This document shows positions 22,778 through 35,500 of a DNA stretch of 64,000 bases, in pieces. Below the pieces are notes generated by a model. The model searched no databases. It saw only the letters and a program-made list of their open reading frames with translations, and was not told where the DNA came from. Source of the stretch: Eustoma russellianum (lineage: Eukaryota; Streptophyta; Magnoliopsida; Gentianales; Gentianaceae); NCBI GenBank assembly GCA_036186865.1, contig AP025055.1, positions 21,913,848 through 21,977,847 of the forward strand, given 5' to 3'. How positions within the stretch are numbered: position 1 is the stretch's first letter; each line of letters starts with the position of its first letter. A program made the position numbers and the translations under genes.

Positions 22778-25700
22778 CTATGCTAAATAATGTGCTACTA
22801 TATTGGCCTCCCGATAAACATGCTGAATATCATACTGCACCTGCAAGCGCCGAAGCAGGTGTAGATGATAATCCTCATCAGTAGCTCTGTGCCGATAAAG
22901 TAGTTGAGGCAAATGGTGACAATCGGTTTCCAGAATTATGCGGCGATGTAGTGGAAAAAAGTATAGTACCCAAATAATGTTGCTTGCATTTCTGCAATGA
23001 AAGGAGGGCATGATGGTAACATAAAAGAAATTGCCGCAACACATACGCCAAAACTGTCCCGCAAGATAGCCCCACCTGCAGCATAAGTACGGCCAACCGC
23101 AGCATCAACATTAAGCTTCATCCGACCCGAGGGGGGAACTAACCAGCGGACCACAATAGGTCTCTTTGGCCGAAGAGGAGGTAGCAACTGTAAATGCTGC
23201 AAATGGCCGAAACCAGTTGCAAAGTTTGCCCCATCCAGCGTTTTGCCCCACAAATAAATATCAGAACGTATAATAGCAATAAGTGAATTAGTAGTATACC
23301 GAATGGCATCACCATATACTAACGAAGCGTATGCCCGACATATATTATTGACGATAATACTTGGAGTCACAATCCGAAGTGCCCCTAATAGAGTATTTGA
23401 CGAAGCACGAAACCCCCAAGATAATATATAAGGCCATAACAGCGTAGAGGCATGCAGATTACCATGCATAGCTTCTGAGAAAGTTCTCCAAATAGGTTGG
23501 GTACACGGACAATGCAAAAAAGACATGACCTACATCTACTGAATCTACCTTACAGAAAGGACATTGCGTGGGCATGAATGCCGTGTATTGCCTAATGTAA
23601 TCCTTAAAAGACAGCACCCGGTGATACAGCCGCCAAAGGAAATGCCGGATGTTGGGCGGTGATGCATGTGCCAAACAAATTGAGCCGAAATAAGAGTGGG
23701 ATGTGATATACGACAAAGATCATATGTCGAACATAAAGAAAAGCTTCTCGATGCCGAAGCTGTCCAAATGAGCTGCGTCCCTTGTTGTTGACTTTGAGTG
23801 GAACATAGAAGATGTGTGCGGCAAATAGCCTTCCAGACAAGCGAGTCGGTAATACGGGGATGGTAGTCACCGCAGTTCACATATTTCGCATGAAGGTATG
23901 CACTCCAGAGTGTCTGATTCTGTTGATAATTCGACCATATGCGACAAAGTAAGCCGCTAGAAGAGCGCGGAGATCTCGAAGTCCCAATCCGCCTTCATCG
24001 CAAGGGGTCTGAATATTGGACCACGCCACCCAGTGCCGATGTGGGCCCAATCGAAATTGGCCATCTTATGCTCTATGATCTTAAACCGATTTCGGCAATC
24101 CACCTGCTGCAATAATATGTAAAGAGAGGGAGGAAATAACATGCCTCAATAATACCAATCTACCTGTCGATGACAGCAGTTTATTATCCCAACCATTAAG
24201 CCATGTGTCAATGTGCTCCAGCAATGAAGTACAATAAAATTCACGGCTAATGCCTTTATGCAAGAAAGATCCCAAATAGCTGAATGGCAAACCTGACAAA
24301 TGCATACCAAGAATGTCCACAAAATGTTTTCGACGCTGCAAAGAGGTGTTGGTAGAAGAAATGAAGCTACTTTTATCATAATTAACCTTTTGGCCTGAGG
24401 CTTCTTCATAGTGAGTCAAAAAAGATTTGAATTCAGATAAAGTACGAACAGTTCCAAGAAGGAAAATCAACAAATCATCCGCGTATGCCAAATGCTTCAC
24501 ATGGAAAGAAATACGGCCCAAGCAAAAAGGCTGCAGGACACCCGTTAATACGGCCCAAGCAAAAAGGCTACAGGACACCCGTTTCCACTAGAGCCTTCAG
24601 GCCTCTACTAAATCCCTACGAGGATAAAATAAATAACAAAGGGGACAACGGGTCACCTTGTTTCACTCCCCTATATGGCCGAAAGATCCCCGATGGAGCA
24701 CCATTGATTAGGATCGAAAAACGGGTGCTGCCTAAATGATTCATTATAATTCTGACAAAAAATCCGGAGAAGCCAAAGCGAGACAACATCATCTCCAAAT
24801 ATTCCCAACTAACTCTATCGAAAGCCTTCACCATATCAAGTTTTAGACATACCTGGCTTTCCCCTTTGTCAAACATGTGTATCATCTCACGTGCAAGCAA
24901 CACCTGAGTAGAGATATCCTGTGCTTTTAGAAACCCGTTTGTTCCGGCGATATAAGCTTTGGAAGAAAAGTACTAAGGCGTGTCGCAATGATACGAGTGC
25001 GTATCTTACTCAAAAAATTAGTCAAACAGATTGGACTAAAATCACTGAATGTACAAGGGGCCGATACTTTCGGTATTAATGTAATGAGAGCACTAGCCAT
25101 CACTGTCGGCTGCGGAATCCCAAGAAAAATTGTTGCACAGCAAGAATAACATACGTATGTATAATGGTCCAACATGAACGGAAAAAATTACCATGGAAGA
25201 AAAAATACTTCGACGCTTGTATGTATTTCGCCTTAGACTGATGGTATAGACTGCGATTTATATCCGATGGATCATTATGCCAAACAACTTCTGCGCGACA
25301 AACCTCCGCCTCTGCCTGCTCTACACGACTAAAAATATTTCCAAAAATATCTTGATTCCAGCGCTGAATATCCTGTTTGAGTCGAAACAATTTACTATAG
25401 AATCCATACATACCTCCAGTAGTTGGATATGATTTCCAAGCGTCTGTTACATAAGCATGAAAATCTAGATGAGACAACTAGGCATCAAGAAAGCGAAAGG
25501 CACGGCAGCCGGAATTCCCCGACATACGACAAACAAACAAAAGTGGCGTATGATCCGAAGAAATCCGTGGTAAGTATGTCAAAGCGATATCCTCAAAAAC
25601 ATCCTGAAAAGATGAATAAATGAACAACCAGTTCAATCGACGATGTATACGACCTAAGCTTCGGCCCTCCGTCCAAGTGTGTCGTGGGCCATGAAAGGGA

Positions 25701-26206
25701 TGATCCATTAACGCACAGGATTCAATACAGTCATTGAATTCTTGCAACGTTGATAATGATGGCTGAGAGCGACCCCGATGATCAGCTAATGTCTGAAAAG
25801 TGTTAAAATCCCCATAAACTAGCCATGGACTAGAATGCTGCTGAGAATAATCATATAAAGCCTGCCACAAAGGACGACGCTGCACTATGGTATGTAACAC
25901 ATAAAGTACCAAGAAAGTAAAGGAAAGATTATGTGGAATATAAATGAACTGGAAGTGAACAACCTGATCCGCATCACTTGTCTGCATGAGCCGAAAGAAG
26001 GAATCTCGCTAGAAGATCCATATTTTGCCAGACTGTGACGCAAAAGAGTTGAAGAATCCTAAGTCTACATCATAACACGTAACGTGATTCAATGGCTGTT
26101 TTGGTTCAATAATCGCAAGCATATTAATACTGTACAACCGCACTATACTATGCAACCGTGCCACGAAAGTGCCAAGACCCTTGATGTTCCAAGTTAGAAT
26201 ATTCAT
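22778..26206 (-). pseudogene. LINE ORF2 (endonuclease, RT, RNase H), degenerate
   Basis: The ATG at 26204-26206 begins MNILTWNIKGLG, the APE-type endonuclease start. GDFN (near 25805) and SDHTPLLF (near 25525) are endonuclease motifs. RT shows KAFDRVSWEYL (near 24820), GVKQGDPLSPLLF (near 24640) and YADD (near 24480). A zf-RVT-like segment lies around 23880-23460. RNase H shows LNVDAA (near 23105) and EANIVAHYLA (near 22785). It has in-frame stops at 26009-26011 and 25478-25480 and several frameshifts downstream of 25100. It would nick target DNA and reverse transcribe its RNA; this copy is dead. Confidence 0.87.
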
Positions 26207-26588
26207 TGAGACAAGGTGATATCACTCCCATTTGACGCACGTGCAACACTATGAGTATGAATAGTGGATGGCAGAAGTGGTGGAAGCTCTTTGCGTGTTC
26301 GGCGTCGGCGACGTGAAACAACTATTATAAATCCCTCCTCCAACCTGAGTTCCTCAAGTCGCGATAGTAAAATTTCCTCAGAAGGAGACTCTGGAAGAGA
26401 CTGTATTTTACAAATGATAACATCTGAAACCGGAGGCAAGTTAGGCGGAAGATCTTATACATGTAACTCTGTGTCAGATGAGTGACCAATATCTCCCCCT
26501 CGTTAGTTTCCTGCTGCGGCGGATACTCAGCATTTACACCCAACCGCGAAATATCCTAAACATCTGTATGCGGCGGCAGATCCACCGG
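26203..26588 (-). pseudogene. LINE ORF1 C-terminal part
   Basis: The frame ending at 26203 reads ...LRLEEGFIIVVSRRRRRTRK..., like the basic C-terminus of plant LINE ORF1 RNA-binding proteins. Its TGA overlaps the ORF2 ATG as ATGA, so ORF2 would be translated by termination-reinitiation or a similar route. The upstream part of ORF1, including its zinc knuckle, is at 58768-59174, beyond the inserted composite. Confidence 0.65.
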
Positions 26589-27761
26589 TGATGAGCCAAA
26601 TAAAGGCTAGAAAATGTTTCCTAGACTTTGTCTTCTACTCCAAACTGATTTGAACCTCGGCTATGGCAAAGAATATCACAATGACACCCCTTGAACTGTA
26701 ACCGTTTTTTCTTGGCTCAATTCATGCCAACACCTCTTCCTCTTTGGCATTCCAACACATCTAAAACCTCATTGAGACCCTAAGATGCTGTAAACCAAAA
26801 ATGAAGTAAGTACTAACAAGTTCTAGGATATGAACTTGAAAGAAAACCGTTAGTGGTTTTAAACTTCAACTAGAAAAGTTGATATTTCCTTAAAGGAAAT
26901 TTTGATTGAAATGTATTTGAATTGTGGTTTTGTACATTCAGCTTCCTATGCTACTTATAACAAACGAAAATTACAAGGTACAAAGTTTAAAGTACAAAGT
27001 ACAAGACTAAAAATAAGATGCTTGCTTTTGAACAATTTTTGGTTCCAAGAAGCTGGTTGCTTTGCCGTGTATTCCTTGCTAGTTTTTAGCCAAAGTTTTG
27101 ATTGAATAATACATTGAGCAGCTTGCTTTGGATTGCCTTTGATTGGTTGTAAGTTAGGCTTTGAATTTTCAAACCAATTAGCCATAAACCAGCCGTCCTT
27201 CTTCAAAGAGTTTGATTGGATCATTTGTTGTGCAGCTTGCTTGCTTTTCTTCAACTTTGTTTTGATTGGTTTGAACATTTGCAAGACTTCTTCCAATGGG
27301 TTCATGATTTGAGCAGCTTGTACATCCTTGTTTGCGTGGAGAAGAATTCAGATTGACATGGGTGCTTGTCACCTCCTTGCTTGTAAGCTACTTGCTTTTC
27401 TCCTCCTTGCTTGAACAAAAATTCAGGTTCTAATTGCATTTTCAAGCTAAGTACGTGTACCTGAAAGACAAGGCAATAATACAACACAAACTATCCTAAA
27501 ACAAGGTTAACCAACCAACAATATTAAAAAGAACAACTAAAGATATGTACAACATGCTTTTGATACAACTAGATCAAAGCTTGTATCATATAAACCCAAT
27601 GGACATCATCTTTGCTTGGTTCATCCTCTTCATGCCTATAAAGAAATGATCCAACATAATGTAACAACTTCTTAGACATACTCCTTTTTATGGGACCTGT
27701 GCGGGGCAATGAGGTGTCATCATCAGTGTTTGTATCCACAAGGTTAGGCTGTAGCTCATCA
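26589..27761 (-). repeat. 3' LTR of the F/G composite (1173 bp)
   Basis: Minus strand from TGATGAGCTACAG (27761) to GGCTCATCA (26589). It holds the F pol stop codon at 27569. It serves F but is bordered by G's presumed target duplication, so it is probably a recombinant of F's and G's 3' LTRs. Confidence 0.9.
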
Positions 27762-30700
27762 TTCCCTCCCACTTGAGAAGGATTCGTCCTCGAATTTGAA
27801 TCAATACTAAATGGAGAAAGGTTAGCAACATTAAAAGTTTTAGAGATAGGACCATACCTTTCTTCAGGAAGATCGAGAACATAGGCATTATCACCAAGCC
27901 TTCTCAACACTTTGAACGGTCCATCGCCTCTTGGCTTCAACTTTGAGTCCCTTTCCTTAGGGAATCTTTCTTTCCTTAAGTGTAACCAAACAAGATCTCC
28001 AGGCTCAAATATAACAACTTTACGATTCCTGTTGGCTCCATTGGCATACACTTTATTCTTAGCTTCAAGTTGTGACTTAACCTTTTCATGCAATTCTTTC
28101 ACAAGTTTTGCTTTTCGTTCACCATCTAAACTAACACGTTCATGAACAGGTACGGGAACAAGATCAAGCGGGTACAAAGGGTTAAAGCCATAAACAACTT
28201 CAAAAGGAGAATGCACTGTTCCACTATGAACAACTCTATTGTATGCAAACTCAATATAAGCTAAGCAGTCTTCCCAATTCTTTAAGTTCTTTTGAGTGAC
28301 AACACGTAACAGTTGAGACAAAGTTCTATTAACTTCAGTTTGACCATCGGTTTGTGGGTGAGCAGTTGTAGAAAATAACAATTTAGTACCAAGTTTACTC
28401 CACAAAACACGCCAGAAATGACATAGAAACTTTGGATATCTATCACTAACAATTGTACGTGGCATGCCATGCAATCTAACAATCTCCTTAAAGAACAAAT
28501 CAGCAATATGAATAGCATCATCAACTTTCTTACATGCAATGAAATGTGCCATTTTGGAAAATCTATCAACAACAACAAAGATGCTATCTTTACCAGTTTT
28601 GGATCGAGTCAATCCCAATACAAAGTCCATAGAAAGATCAGTCCAAGGTGAGCTTGGAACGGGTAAGGGAGTGTACAATCCATGTGGTTGTGTTCTAGAT
28701 TTTGCTTGTTTACAAGTAATACATTGGTTACATACCTTATCAACATAAGCCTTCATATGCGGCCAGAAGAAATGCTCCTTAAGTGTTTCCAAAGTTTTTA
28801 ACGAGCCAAAATGACCCATTAAACCTCCTCCATGAGCTTCTTTTATCAACAACTCTCTTAATGAACACATTGGTACACATAACTTATGTTCTTTAAACAA
28901 ATAACCATCATGCAAGTAATATTTAGAAAAAGGTGAATCAATGCATGCTTGATAGATAGAACTAAAGTCATGATCAAAATGATACATCTCTTTGATAGAC
29001 TCAAAACCAAACATATTACATGAAAGAGTAGTAATCAAAGTATAGCGACGAGACAGTGCATCAGTAACAACATTTTCTTTTCCTTGCTTATACTTGATCA
29101 CATAAGGGAATTGTTCAATGAATTCAACCCATTTGGCATGTCTTTTGTTCAATTTTCCTTGACCTTTTAGATACTTAAGGCTCTCATGATCAGTATGAAT
29201 CACAACTTCCTTAGGTTGCAGATAATGTTGCCAAGTTTGTAAAGAACAGACAAGGGCATACAATTCTTTATCATAGGTTGAATTATTTATGGAAGCTCCT
29301 TTTAATTTCTCACTAAAGTAGGAAACAGGTTTGTTACCTTGATGCAATACAGCTCCAATGCCAACTCCACTGGCATCACATTCAACTTCAAACATTTCAT
29401 CAAAGTTGGGCAATCTCAGGATAGGTGCAGAAGTTAGACATTTCTTAAGTTCCTCAAAGGCTTGTTGTTGTGATTCTCCCCATTCAAAACTTACATCTTT
29501 CTTGACTAACTCATTCAAGGGTGCAGCTATGGTAGAGAAATCCTTCACAAAACGTCTATAGAAGCTAGCTAATCCATGAAAACTCCTAACATCTCCAGCA
29601 GACTTAGGTGTTGGCCACTCAGTTATGGATTTAACTTTCTCTTGGTCCATTTCAATTCCTTCAGCACTAATCACAAATCCTAAGAATGTAACCTTCTCCA
29701 GACAGAAAGAACACTTCTTGAAATTAGCATACAACTTTTCTTTCTGTAGGGTGACAAAAACAGCTCTAAGATGGATCAGATGTTCACTTAGGGTTTTGGA
29801 GTAGATAAGAATGTCATCAAAGTAGACTACTACAAATTTCCCTATGAATTTCCTTAAGACCTCATTCATTAACCTCATGAAGGTAATGGAGGCGTTGGTT
29901 AAACCAAAGGGCATAACTAACCATTCGTACAATCCAAATTTAGTCTTAAAGGCAGTTTTCCATTCATCACCTTCCCTAATTCTCACATGGAAATAACCTT
30001 GTTTAAGATCTACTTTGCTAAAGCATCTAGACCCATGCAACATATCCAACATGTCATCAAACCTAGGAATAGGGTATCTATACTTCATAGTGATCTTATT
30101 GATGGCTCTACAATCAGTACACATTCTCCAAGTTCCATCTTTCTTAGGGACAATGATAACAGGAACAGCACAAGGACTCATACTCTCTTTTACTTTACCT
30201 TGGGTCAATAATTCCTCAACTTGTTTTTGGATTTCCTTAGTTTCCTCTGGATTGGCTCTATAGGTAGGTATGTTTGGCAGAACAGCTCCTGGAATGAAAT
30301 CTATTTGATGCTCAATGCCTCTTAGAGGTGGTAAACCTGGGGGATCTCCTTCAGGAAACAAGATAGAAAATTCTTGAAGTAAAGATGCAACTTCACTTGG
30401 TAAAGTAGATGGTATTTCAGATGAAGAGAACAGAGTTTCTTTGTAAAGCAAGATATAAACACTTTTGTTTGAATTGATAGCATGGAATACCTCGCTTTGA
30501 GATGCAAAGAATGCACTTTTCTTGAGAGATGGTTCAGCAGAAACTTTGATTTCTTTCGGTTCAATTTTAAGATGAGAAGTTTTCAGTTGGTTTTCTTTGA
30601 TGAAAATCCTTTCCAATTCCTTTTCTTTTGGATCATTATGGCTTTTTAACATTCGTTGTTGATCCTCAAAGACTTTGTGCGGGGGCAAGGCATTTAATTT

Positions 30701-31234
30701 GTACAGTTTGTTGTTATGCCTAAAGGAATATCTATTCAGGTAACCATCACATGTAACCTTGTTGTCAAATTGCCACGGTCTACCTAATAAGATATGACTT
30801 GATTGCATAGGAGCTACATCACATAACAGCTCAGCAGAATACCCACCAATTGATAAAGGAACTAGGACTTGCTTTGTTACTTTAACTTCACCACACTCAT
30901 TAAGCCACGTAAGTCTATAAGGACGGGGGTGATTATTTAAAGGTAACTCAAGTTTCCTAACAAGTTCAAAACTTGCAACATTGGTACATGAACCGGAGTC
31001 AATGATTAAAGTGCAGACTTTCTTTTTAACCATACAGTGAATGTGAAATATGTTCTCTCTTTGCATTTCAGGTTCTTCAGTTTTAATTTGGGCACTTAGA
31101 ACTCGACGGACAACTAAGAAAACTTTTGTTTCACACTCATTAATCTCTTCACTAATCTCTTCTTCTTCCTCACATGTTTGTTCAATTTCATTGTTTTCTT
31201 CACTCTCCTCCAATTCTTCCTCAGAATAATACTC
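27569..31234 (-). CDS. Element F pol part of an uninterrupted gag-pol ORF
   Basis: Residues 412-1632 of F's polyprotein; the first 411 codons are at 46067-47299 beyond element B. Protease DSG is at about 490-492, RT YFDD at 882-885, and the integrase triad at D1281, D1342 and E1378 with 35 residues between the last two. No stop or frameshift occurs across the whole frame if B and one copy of the 5-bp duplication are disregarded. Oddities: SDRYPKF replaces SDRDTKF beside the second catalytic Asp, one Val codon is missing after TDGQTEV, and CLTS replaces RLTS. The final ~63 codons lie in the 3' LTR. Confidence 0.92.
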   Translation of the reverse strand, partial: EYYSEEELEESEENNEIEQTCEEEEEISEEINECETKVFLVVRRVLSAQIKTEEPEMQRENIFHIHCMVKKKVCTLIIDSGSCTNVASFELVRKLELPLNNHPRPYRLTWLNECGEVKVTKQVLVPLSIGGYSAELLCDVAPMQSSHILLGRPWQFDNKVTCDGYLNRYSFRHNNKLYKLNALPPHKVFEDQQRMLKSHNDPKEKELERIFIKENQLKTSHLKIEPKEIKVSAEPSLKKSAFFASQSEVFHAINSNKSVYILLYKETLFSSSEIPSTLPSEVASLLQEFSILFPEGDPPGLPPLRGIEHQIDFIPGAVLPNIPTYRANPEETKEIQKQVEELLTQGKVKESMSPCAVPVIIVPKKDGTWRMCTDCRAINKITMKYRYPIPRFDDMLDMLHGSRCFSKVDLKQGYFHVRIREGDEWKTAFKTKFGLYEWLVMPFGLTNASITFMRLMNEVLRKFIGKFVVVYFDDILIYSKTLSEHLIHLRAVFVTLQKEKLYANFKKCSFCLEKVTFLGFVISAEGIEMDQEKVKSITEWPTPKSAGDVRSFHGLASFYRRFVKDFSTIAAPLNELVKKDVSFEWGESQQQAFEELKKCLTSAPILRLPNFDEMFEVECDASGVGIGAVLHQGNKPVSYFSEKLKGASINNSTYDKELYALVCSLQTWQHYLQPKEVVIHTDHESLKYLKGQGKLNKRHAKWVEFIEQFPYVIKYKQGKENVVTDALSRRYTLITTLSCNMFGFESIKEMYHFDHDFSSIYQACIDSPFSKYYLHDGYLFKEHKLCVPMCSLRELLIKEAHGGGLMGHFGSLKTLETLKEHFFWPHMKAYVDKVCNQCITCKQAKSRTQPHGLYTPLPVPSSPWTDLSMDFVLGLTRSKTGKDSIFVVVDRFSKMAHFIACKKVDDAIHIADLFFKEIVRLHGMPRTIVSDRYPKFLCHFWRVLWSKLGTKLLFSTTAHPQTDGQTEVNRTLSQLLRVVTQKNLKNWEDCLAYIEFAYNRVVHSGTVHSPFEVVYGFNPLYPLDLVPVPVHERVSLDGERKAKLVKELHEKVKSQLEAKNKVYANGANRNRKVVIFEPGDLVWLHLRKERFPKERDSKLKPRGDGPFKVLRRLGDNAYVLDLPEERYGPISKTFNVANLSPFSIDSNSRTNPSQVGGNDELQPNLVDTNTDDDTSLPRTGPIKRSMSKKLLHYVGSFLYRHEEDEPSKDDVHWVYMIQALI

Positions 31235-31239
31235 ATTAG

Positions 31240-32535
31240 TGATGCGTGCAACTCGTGGGCTCCAACGATTCCACCTTCCAAACGTCCTTCACAAAGGGTT
31301 AGGCACAAGGAAGAAGACTTCCCCTTGCTTCCTTAGTGATTAAAAACGTGTGGATTAAACGAATGAGCAAGACCAACACTTCAAGATGGTCGTTGATCAG
31401 GCAAACCAAAACGGCCCTCCTGGACGGCACCTTTAAGCAATGGCAACACCTTCGATATGCTCAACTTTGAAGGATCTTAACCTAGGTTTTTAATGCAAAA
31501 CCAAAAAAACAAAGTATCACACAAAGTGAATGAAATATCAAGAATTGTTATTCATCAAAAGGTGTCTCTCAAGCGTCCCCCTAATGCTCTATTTATAGGC
31601 TGAACTTGAGCCTTAAAATATCTAGAACTAATTCAAAATAAAGCTAGCTAACAATGTTTGAAAATTGAAAATTATTTAAATTCAAAGCTAAAACGAATTC
31701 TAGCTAAAACTTCAAATCTTGCAAGACATTATCTTCAATGAATCTGGTTATGTTTGATGATGAGATTGGCGTTTTTGATGACTCATGAGGCTGTTGGAGA
31801 CTTGATTTGATGATGATAAAGTGGTTGGAATTGAATTCAAATGTTGATTGAAGATTGAATTCAAGTTTGAATTTGAATTCAAACTTGGATTCAAATTTGA
31901 TTTGTGATCTTTCCTCATCCTTGCTTCAAGATAGGCGTGTGGTTTCTTCAAAAAATTGCTGAAATCTTTATCTTGAATTTGAAGGCCTAATCTGGTTGAA
32001 ACTTGAATTTTAAATGGTGACTGAATTTTAAATTCAGGTTAATCTCCCTTTTTGAATTCCATATGGCCGGCCCCTCCTTTGGTGGATGAAGATACTTTGA
32101 TTTCAACTTGATCAAGAGACTCTATCTTGGACACTTTTGAATTTGTCTTAGCATAGACAAACATTCTCTTCAAATATTCTCTCGAAACATTCTCTCGAAA
32201 CATTCTCTTCAAACATTCTCTTGAAAAATTCTCTTGAAACATACTCTTCAAACATTCTCTTGTACCTAATTTACCTACAAAGCAAATACATAAAACTAAG
32301 ATCACACGACAAAAAATAAAATCCAAAAAAAACAAAGAGTGTAGACGTGCATGTGATACATGCTCAAGTTGAAGGTTCAATGAAATGAACCCAAGGAGTC
32401 TTAGGCTCATCTTGAACATGCTTGTACAAGAAGGTGGAAACTTGATGACAAAGTTCCCTTGCCCTCCTTCTTGTCATAGGACCTTTGACCTCTTGTTGGG
32501 GCCCTTGATCCTCATCGAATCCTTGATCCTCATCA
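31240..32535 (-). repeat. 3' LTR of element B (1296 bp)
   Basis: Minus strand from TGATGAGGATC (32535) to GCACGCATCA (31240). It includes the pol stop at 32364, an eight-unit 13-bp array and a TATAAATA at 31590-31597 (minus). A PPT (GAGGAGGGGGG) lies immediately 5' within the ORF. Confidence 0.93.
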
Positions 32536-35500
32536 ATCCCCCCCTCCTCAAAAGGATTCGTCCTCGAATCAAAAAGGTCATCGTTGGAAGGGGTGAGGTC
32601 AGCAACATTAAAAGTAGGTGAAATTGAACCATACCTGTCGGGAAGATCGATGATGTATGCATTGTCACCTATGCGTTTCAATACTTTAAAGGGTCCATCT
32701 CCTCGAGGCAACAATTTTGACTTTCTTTCATTGTGAAATCTTTCTTTGCGCAAATGTAACCACACTAAATATCCAGGTTTGAACACAACTCTTTTCTGAT
32801 GTTTGTTAGCTCGTCTTTCATAAGCTTTGTTTTTCTTTTCTAGTTGTGTTTTAACTTGTTCATGCAGTTTCTTTATGTTGTCCGCTTTTTGTTTACCATC
32901 AAGACTAGAACGTTCATGCACGGGAATAGGAATCAAATCAATGGGAGACAAGGCATTAAAGCCATACACAATTTCAAATGGACTATGCAAAGTACCGTGA
33001 TGGACACTCCTATTATATGCAAATTCGATATATGACAAACAATCTTCCCAATGTTTAATGTGTTTTTGCAAAATGGCACGCACAAGTTGAGAAAGAGTAC
33101 GATTAACGACTTCAGTTTGTCCATCAGTTTGTGGGTGTGCGGTGATGGAAAACAACAATTATGTACCAAGTTTAGCCCAAAAAACACGCCAAAAATGACT
33201 CAAAAATTTCGTATCTCTATCGCTTACAATTGTACGTGGCATGCCATGCAATCTAACAATTTCTTTGAAGAACAAATCAGCAACATGTGTGGCATCATCA
33301 ACTTTCCTACATGCAATGAAATGTGCCATTTTGGAAAATCGATCAACCACAACATAAATGCTATCGCGTCCTCCCCGAGACCTAGGAAGTCCTAGCACAA
33401 AGTCCATGGAAATGTCAATCCAAAGGGCATCAGGGACGGGTAAAGGCGTGTAAAGGCCATGTGGTTGGGACTTGGATTTGGCTTGTTTGCAAGTGATGCA
33501 ACTACCACACAACCTCTCGACGTCTACTCGCATGTGGGGCCAATAGAAATGTTCCTTAAGAGTGTCAAGGGTTTTGAACACTCCGAAATGACCCATTAAA
33601 CCTCCCCTATGGGCTTCTCTAGTCAATGCTTCTCGTAGGGATGATTGGGGAACGCACAATTTTTGTTCTTTGAAAAGATAACCCTCATGTATGTAAAATT
33701 TCCCAAATGGTGCTCCTTTACATGGCTCAAAAATGGTGCCAAAGTCATGGTCATTGGGGTACAAGTCCTTAAGTGATTCGAATCCTAAGAAGCGTGAAGA
33801 TAATGTAGTCACTAACGTGTATCTCCTAGAGAGGGCATCGGCAACTATATTATCTTTTCCTTGTTTGTACTTAATCACGTAAGGGAATTGTTCTATGAAC
33901 TCTACCCATTTGGCATGTCTTTTGTTCAATTTTCCCTGCCCTTTAAGATACTTAAGGCTTTCGTGGTCAGTGTGGATCACAAACTCTTTAGGTTGAAGAT
34001 AGTGTTGCCAAGTTTGTAGGGATCTCACAAGGGCATAAAGTTCCTTATCATAGGTAGAGTAATTCAATGCTGCTCCTTTCAACTTTTCACTAAATTAGGC
34101 TATGGGTTTCTTACTTTGGGTCAAAACTGCGCCTATACCCACTCCATTTGCATCACATTCGATCTCAAAGGTCTCGTCAAAATTTGGTAGCCTAAGTATG
34201 GGTGCAGTGGTCAGCCTACGCTTGAGTTCATCAAATGCCTGTTGTTGTGGCTCTTCCCACCTAAAAGGCACATCTTTCTTCACAATTTCGTTTAGGGGTG
34301 CAGCTATGGAAGAAAAATCTTTGACAAAGCGTCTATAAAAGCTCGCTAGTCCATGAAAACTGCGAACCTCCCCTACATTCTTAGGTATAGGCCACTCCAC
34401 AATTGACCTAACATTTTCCTCATCCATCTCTACTCCCTCAGCCGAAATGACAAAGCCTAGAAAAACCACGCGTTCTAAACAAAAGGAGCACTTCTTAAAG
34501 TTGGCGTAAAGTTGTTCTTGCTTAAGCTTTTCAAAAACGGCTCTAATGTGGTCAAGATGATCTTCTATGGTGTGGGAATAGATTAGGATATCATCGAAAT
34601 AGACAACGACAAAGCGTCCTATGAACGCACGTAAGACTTCATTCATTAGCCTCATAAAGGTACTAGGGGCGTTGGTGAGCCCGAAGGGCATCACTAACCA
34701 CTCATAGAGCCCAAACTTGGTTTTGAATGCAGTCTTCCATTCGTCCCCTTCTCTAATGCGTACCTGGAAGTACCCTTGCTTAAGGTCGATTTTGGGGAAG
34801 AATTTGGATCCGTGCAACATGTCTAACATATCGTCTAGCCTAGGTATGGGGTACCTATACTTGACGGTAACCTTGTTTCTGGCTCGGCAATCGGTACACA
34901 TTCTCCACGTTCCATCCTTTTTGGGTACTAAAATGACTGGGACGGCAGATGGGCTTAGACTCTCCTGAACTTGTCCACTAGCTAGGAGCTCCTCTACTTG
35001 CCTTTGGATTTCTTTGGTTTCTTCGGGGTTTGCTCGATAGGCTGCGCGATTGGGTAACACGGCTCCTGGGACAAAGTCGATTTGGTGTTCTATTCCTCTA
35101 ACGGGTGGTAATCCGGATGGTGGTTCGGAGGGAAATAGAACTTCATATTCTTGGATAAGGGACGCAACTGAGGTAGGTAAGTTTGGTGGGAGTTCTTCAA
35201 GGGCAAGTTGACACAATTTTGGGATGATGATGAGGACAGTTTGGTTGTTATAAAGTGCACGTGTAACCTCTCTTTTCTTTGCGAAATACCCACACTTCTT
35301 TTTGGACTCGTTGACACTTAGGGGCACTACCTCTTTTCCCTTGCTCTCATGTTTTTTGTTCTCGCTTTTTATACACTCCACAAATTTTCTCTCGGCTTCT
35401 TTTTCCTTAGGATCGGCTCTAGACTTGGACATGCGTTGGTGATCCTCGTGGACTTTGTGTGGTGAAAGTGCATGCAGTTTGTACAATTTGCCATTTAATT

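Larger units (their letters stand above)
22128..26588 (-). mobile_element. L1-type LINE, minus strand (major part)
   Basis: A degenerate plant non-LTR retrotransposon with the end of ORF1 and all of ORF2 (endonuclease, RT, zinc-binding region, RNase H). Its 3' end lies near 22130-22190 and shares GGTATTCCTCCGCCA with the plus-strand LINE fragment, giving a tail-to-tail pair. At 26588 it is interrupted by the family-2 composite and resumes at 58768, with ACCGG/ACCAG on the two sides. Confidence 0.85.
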
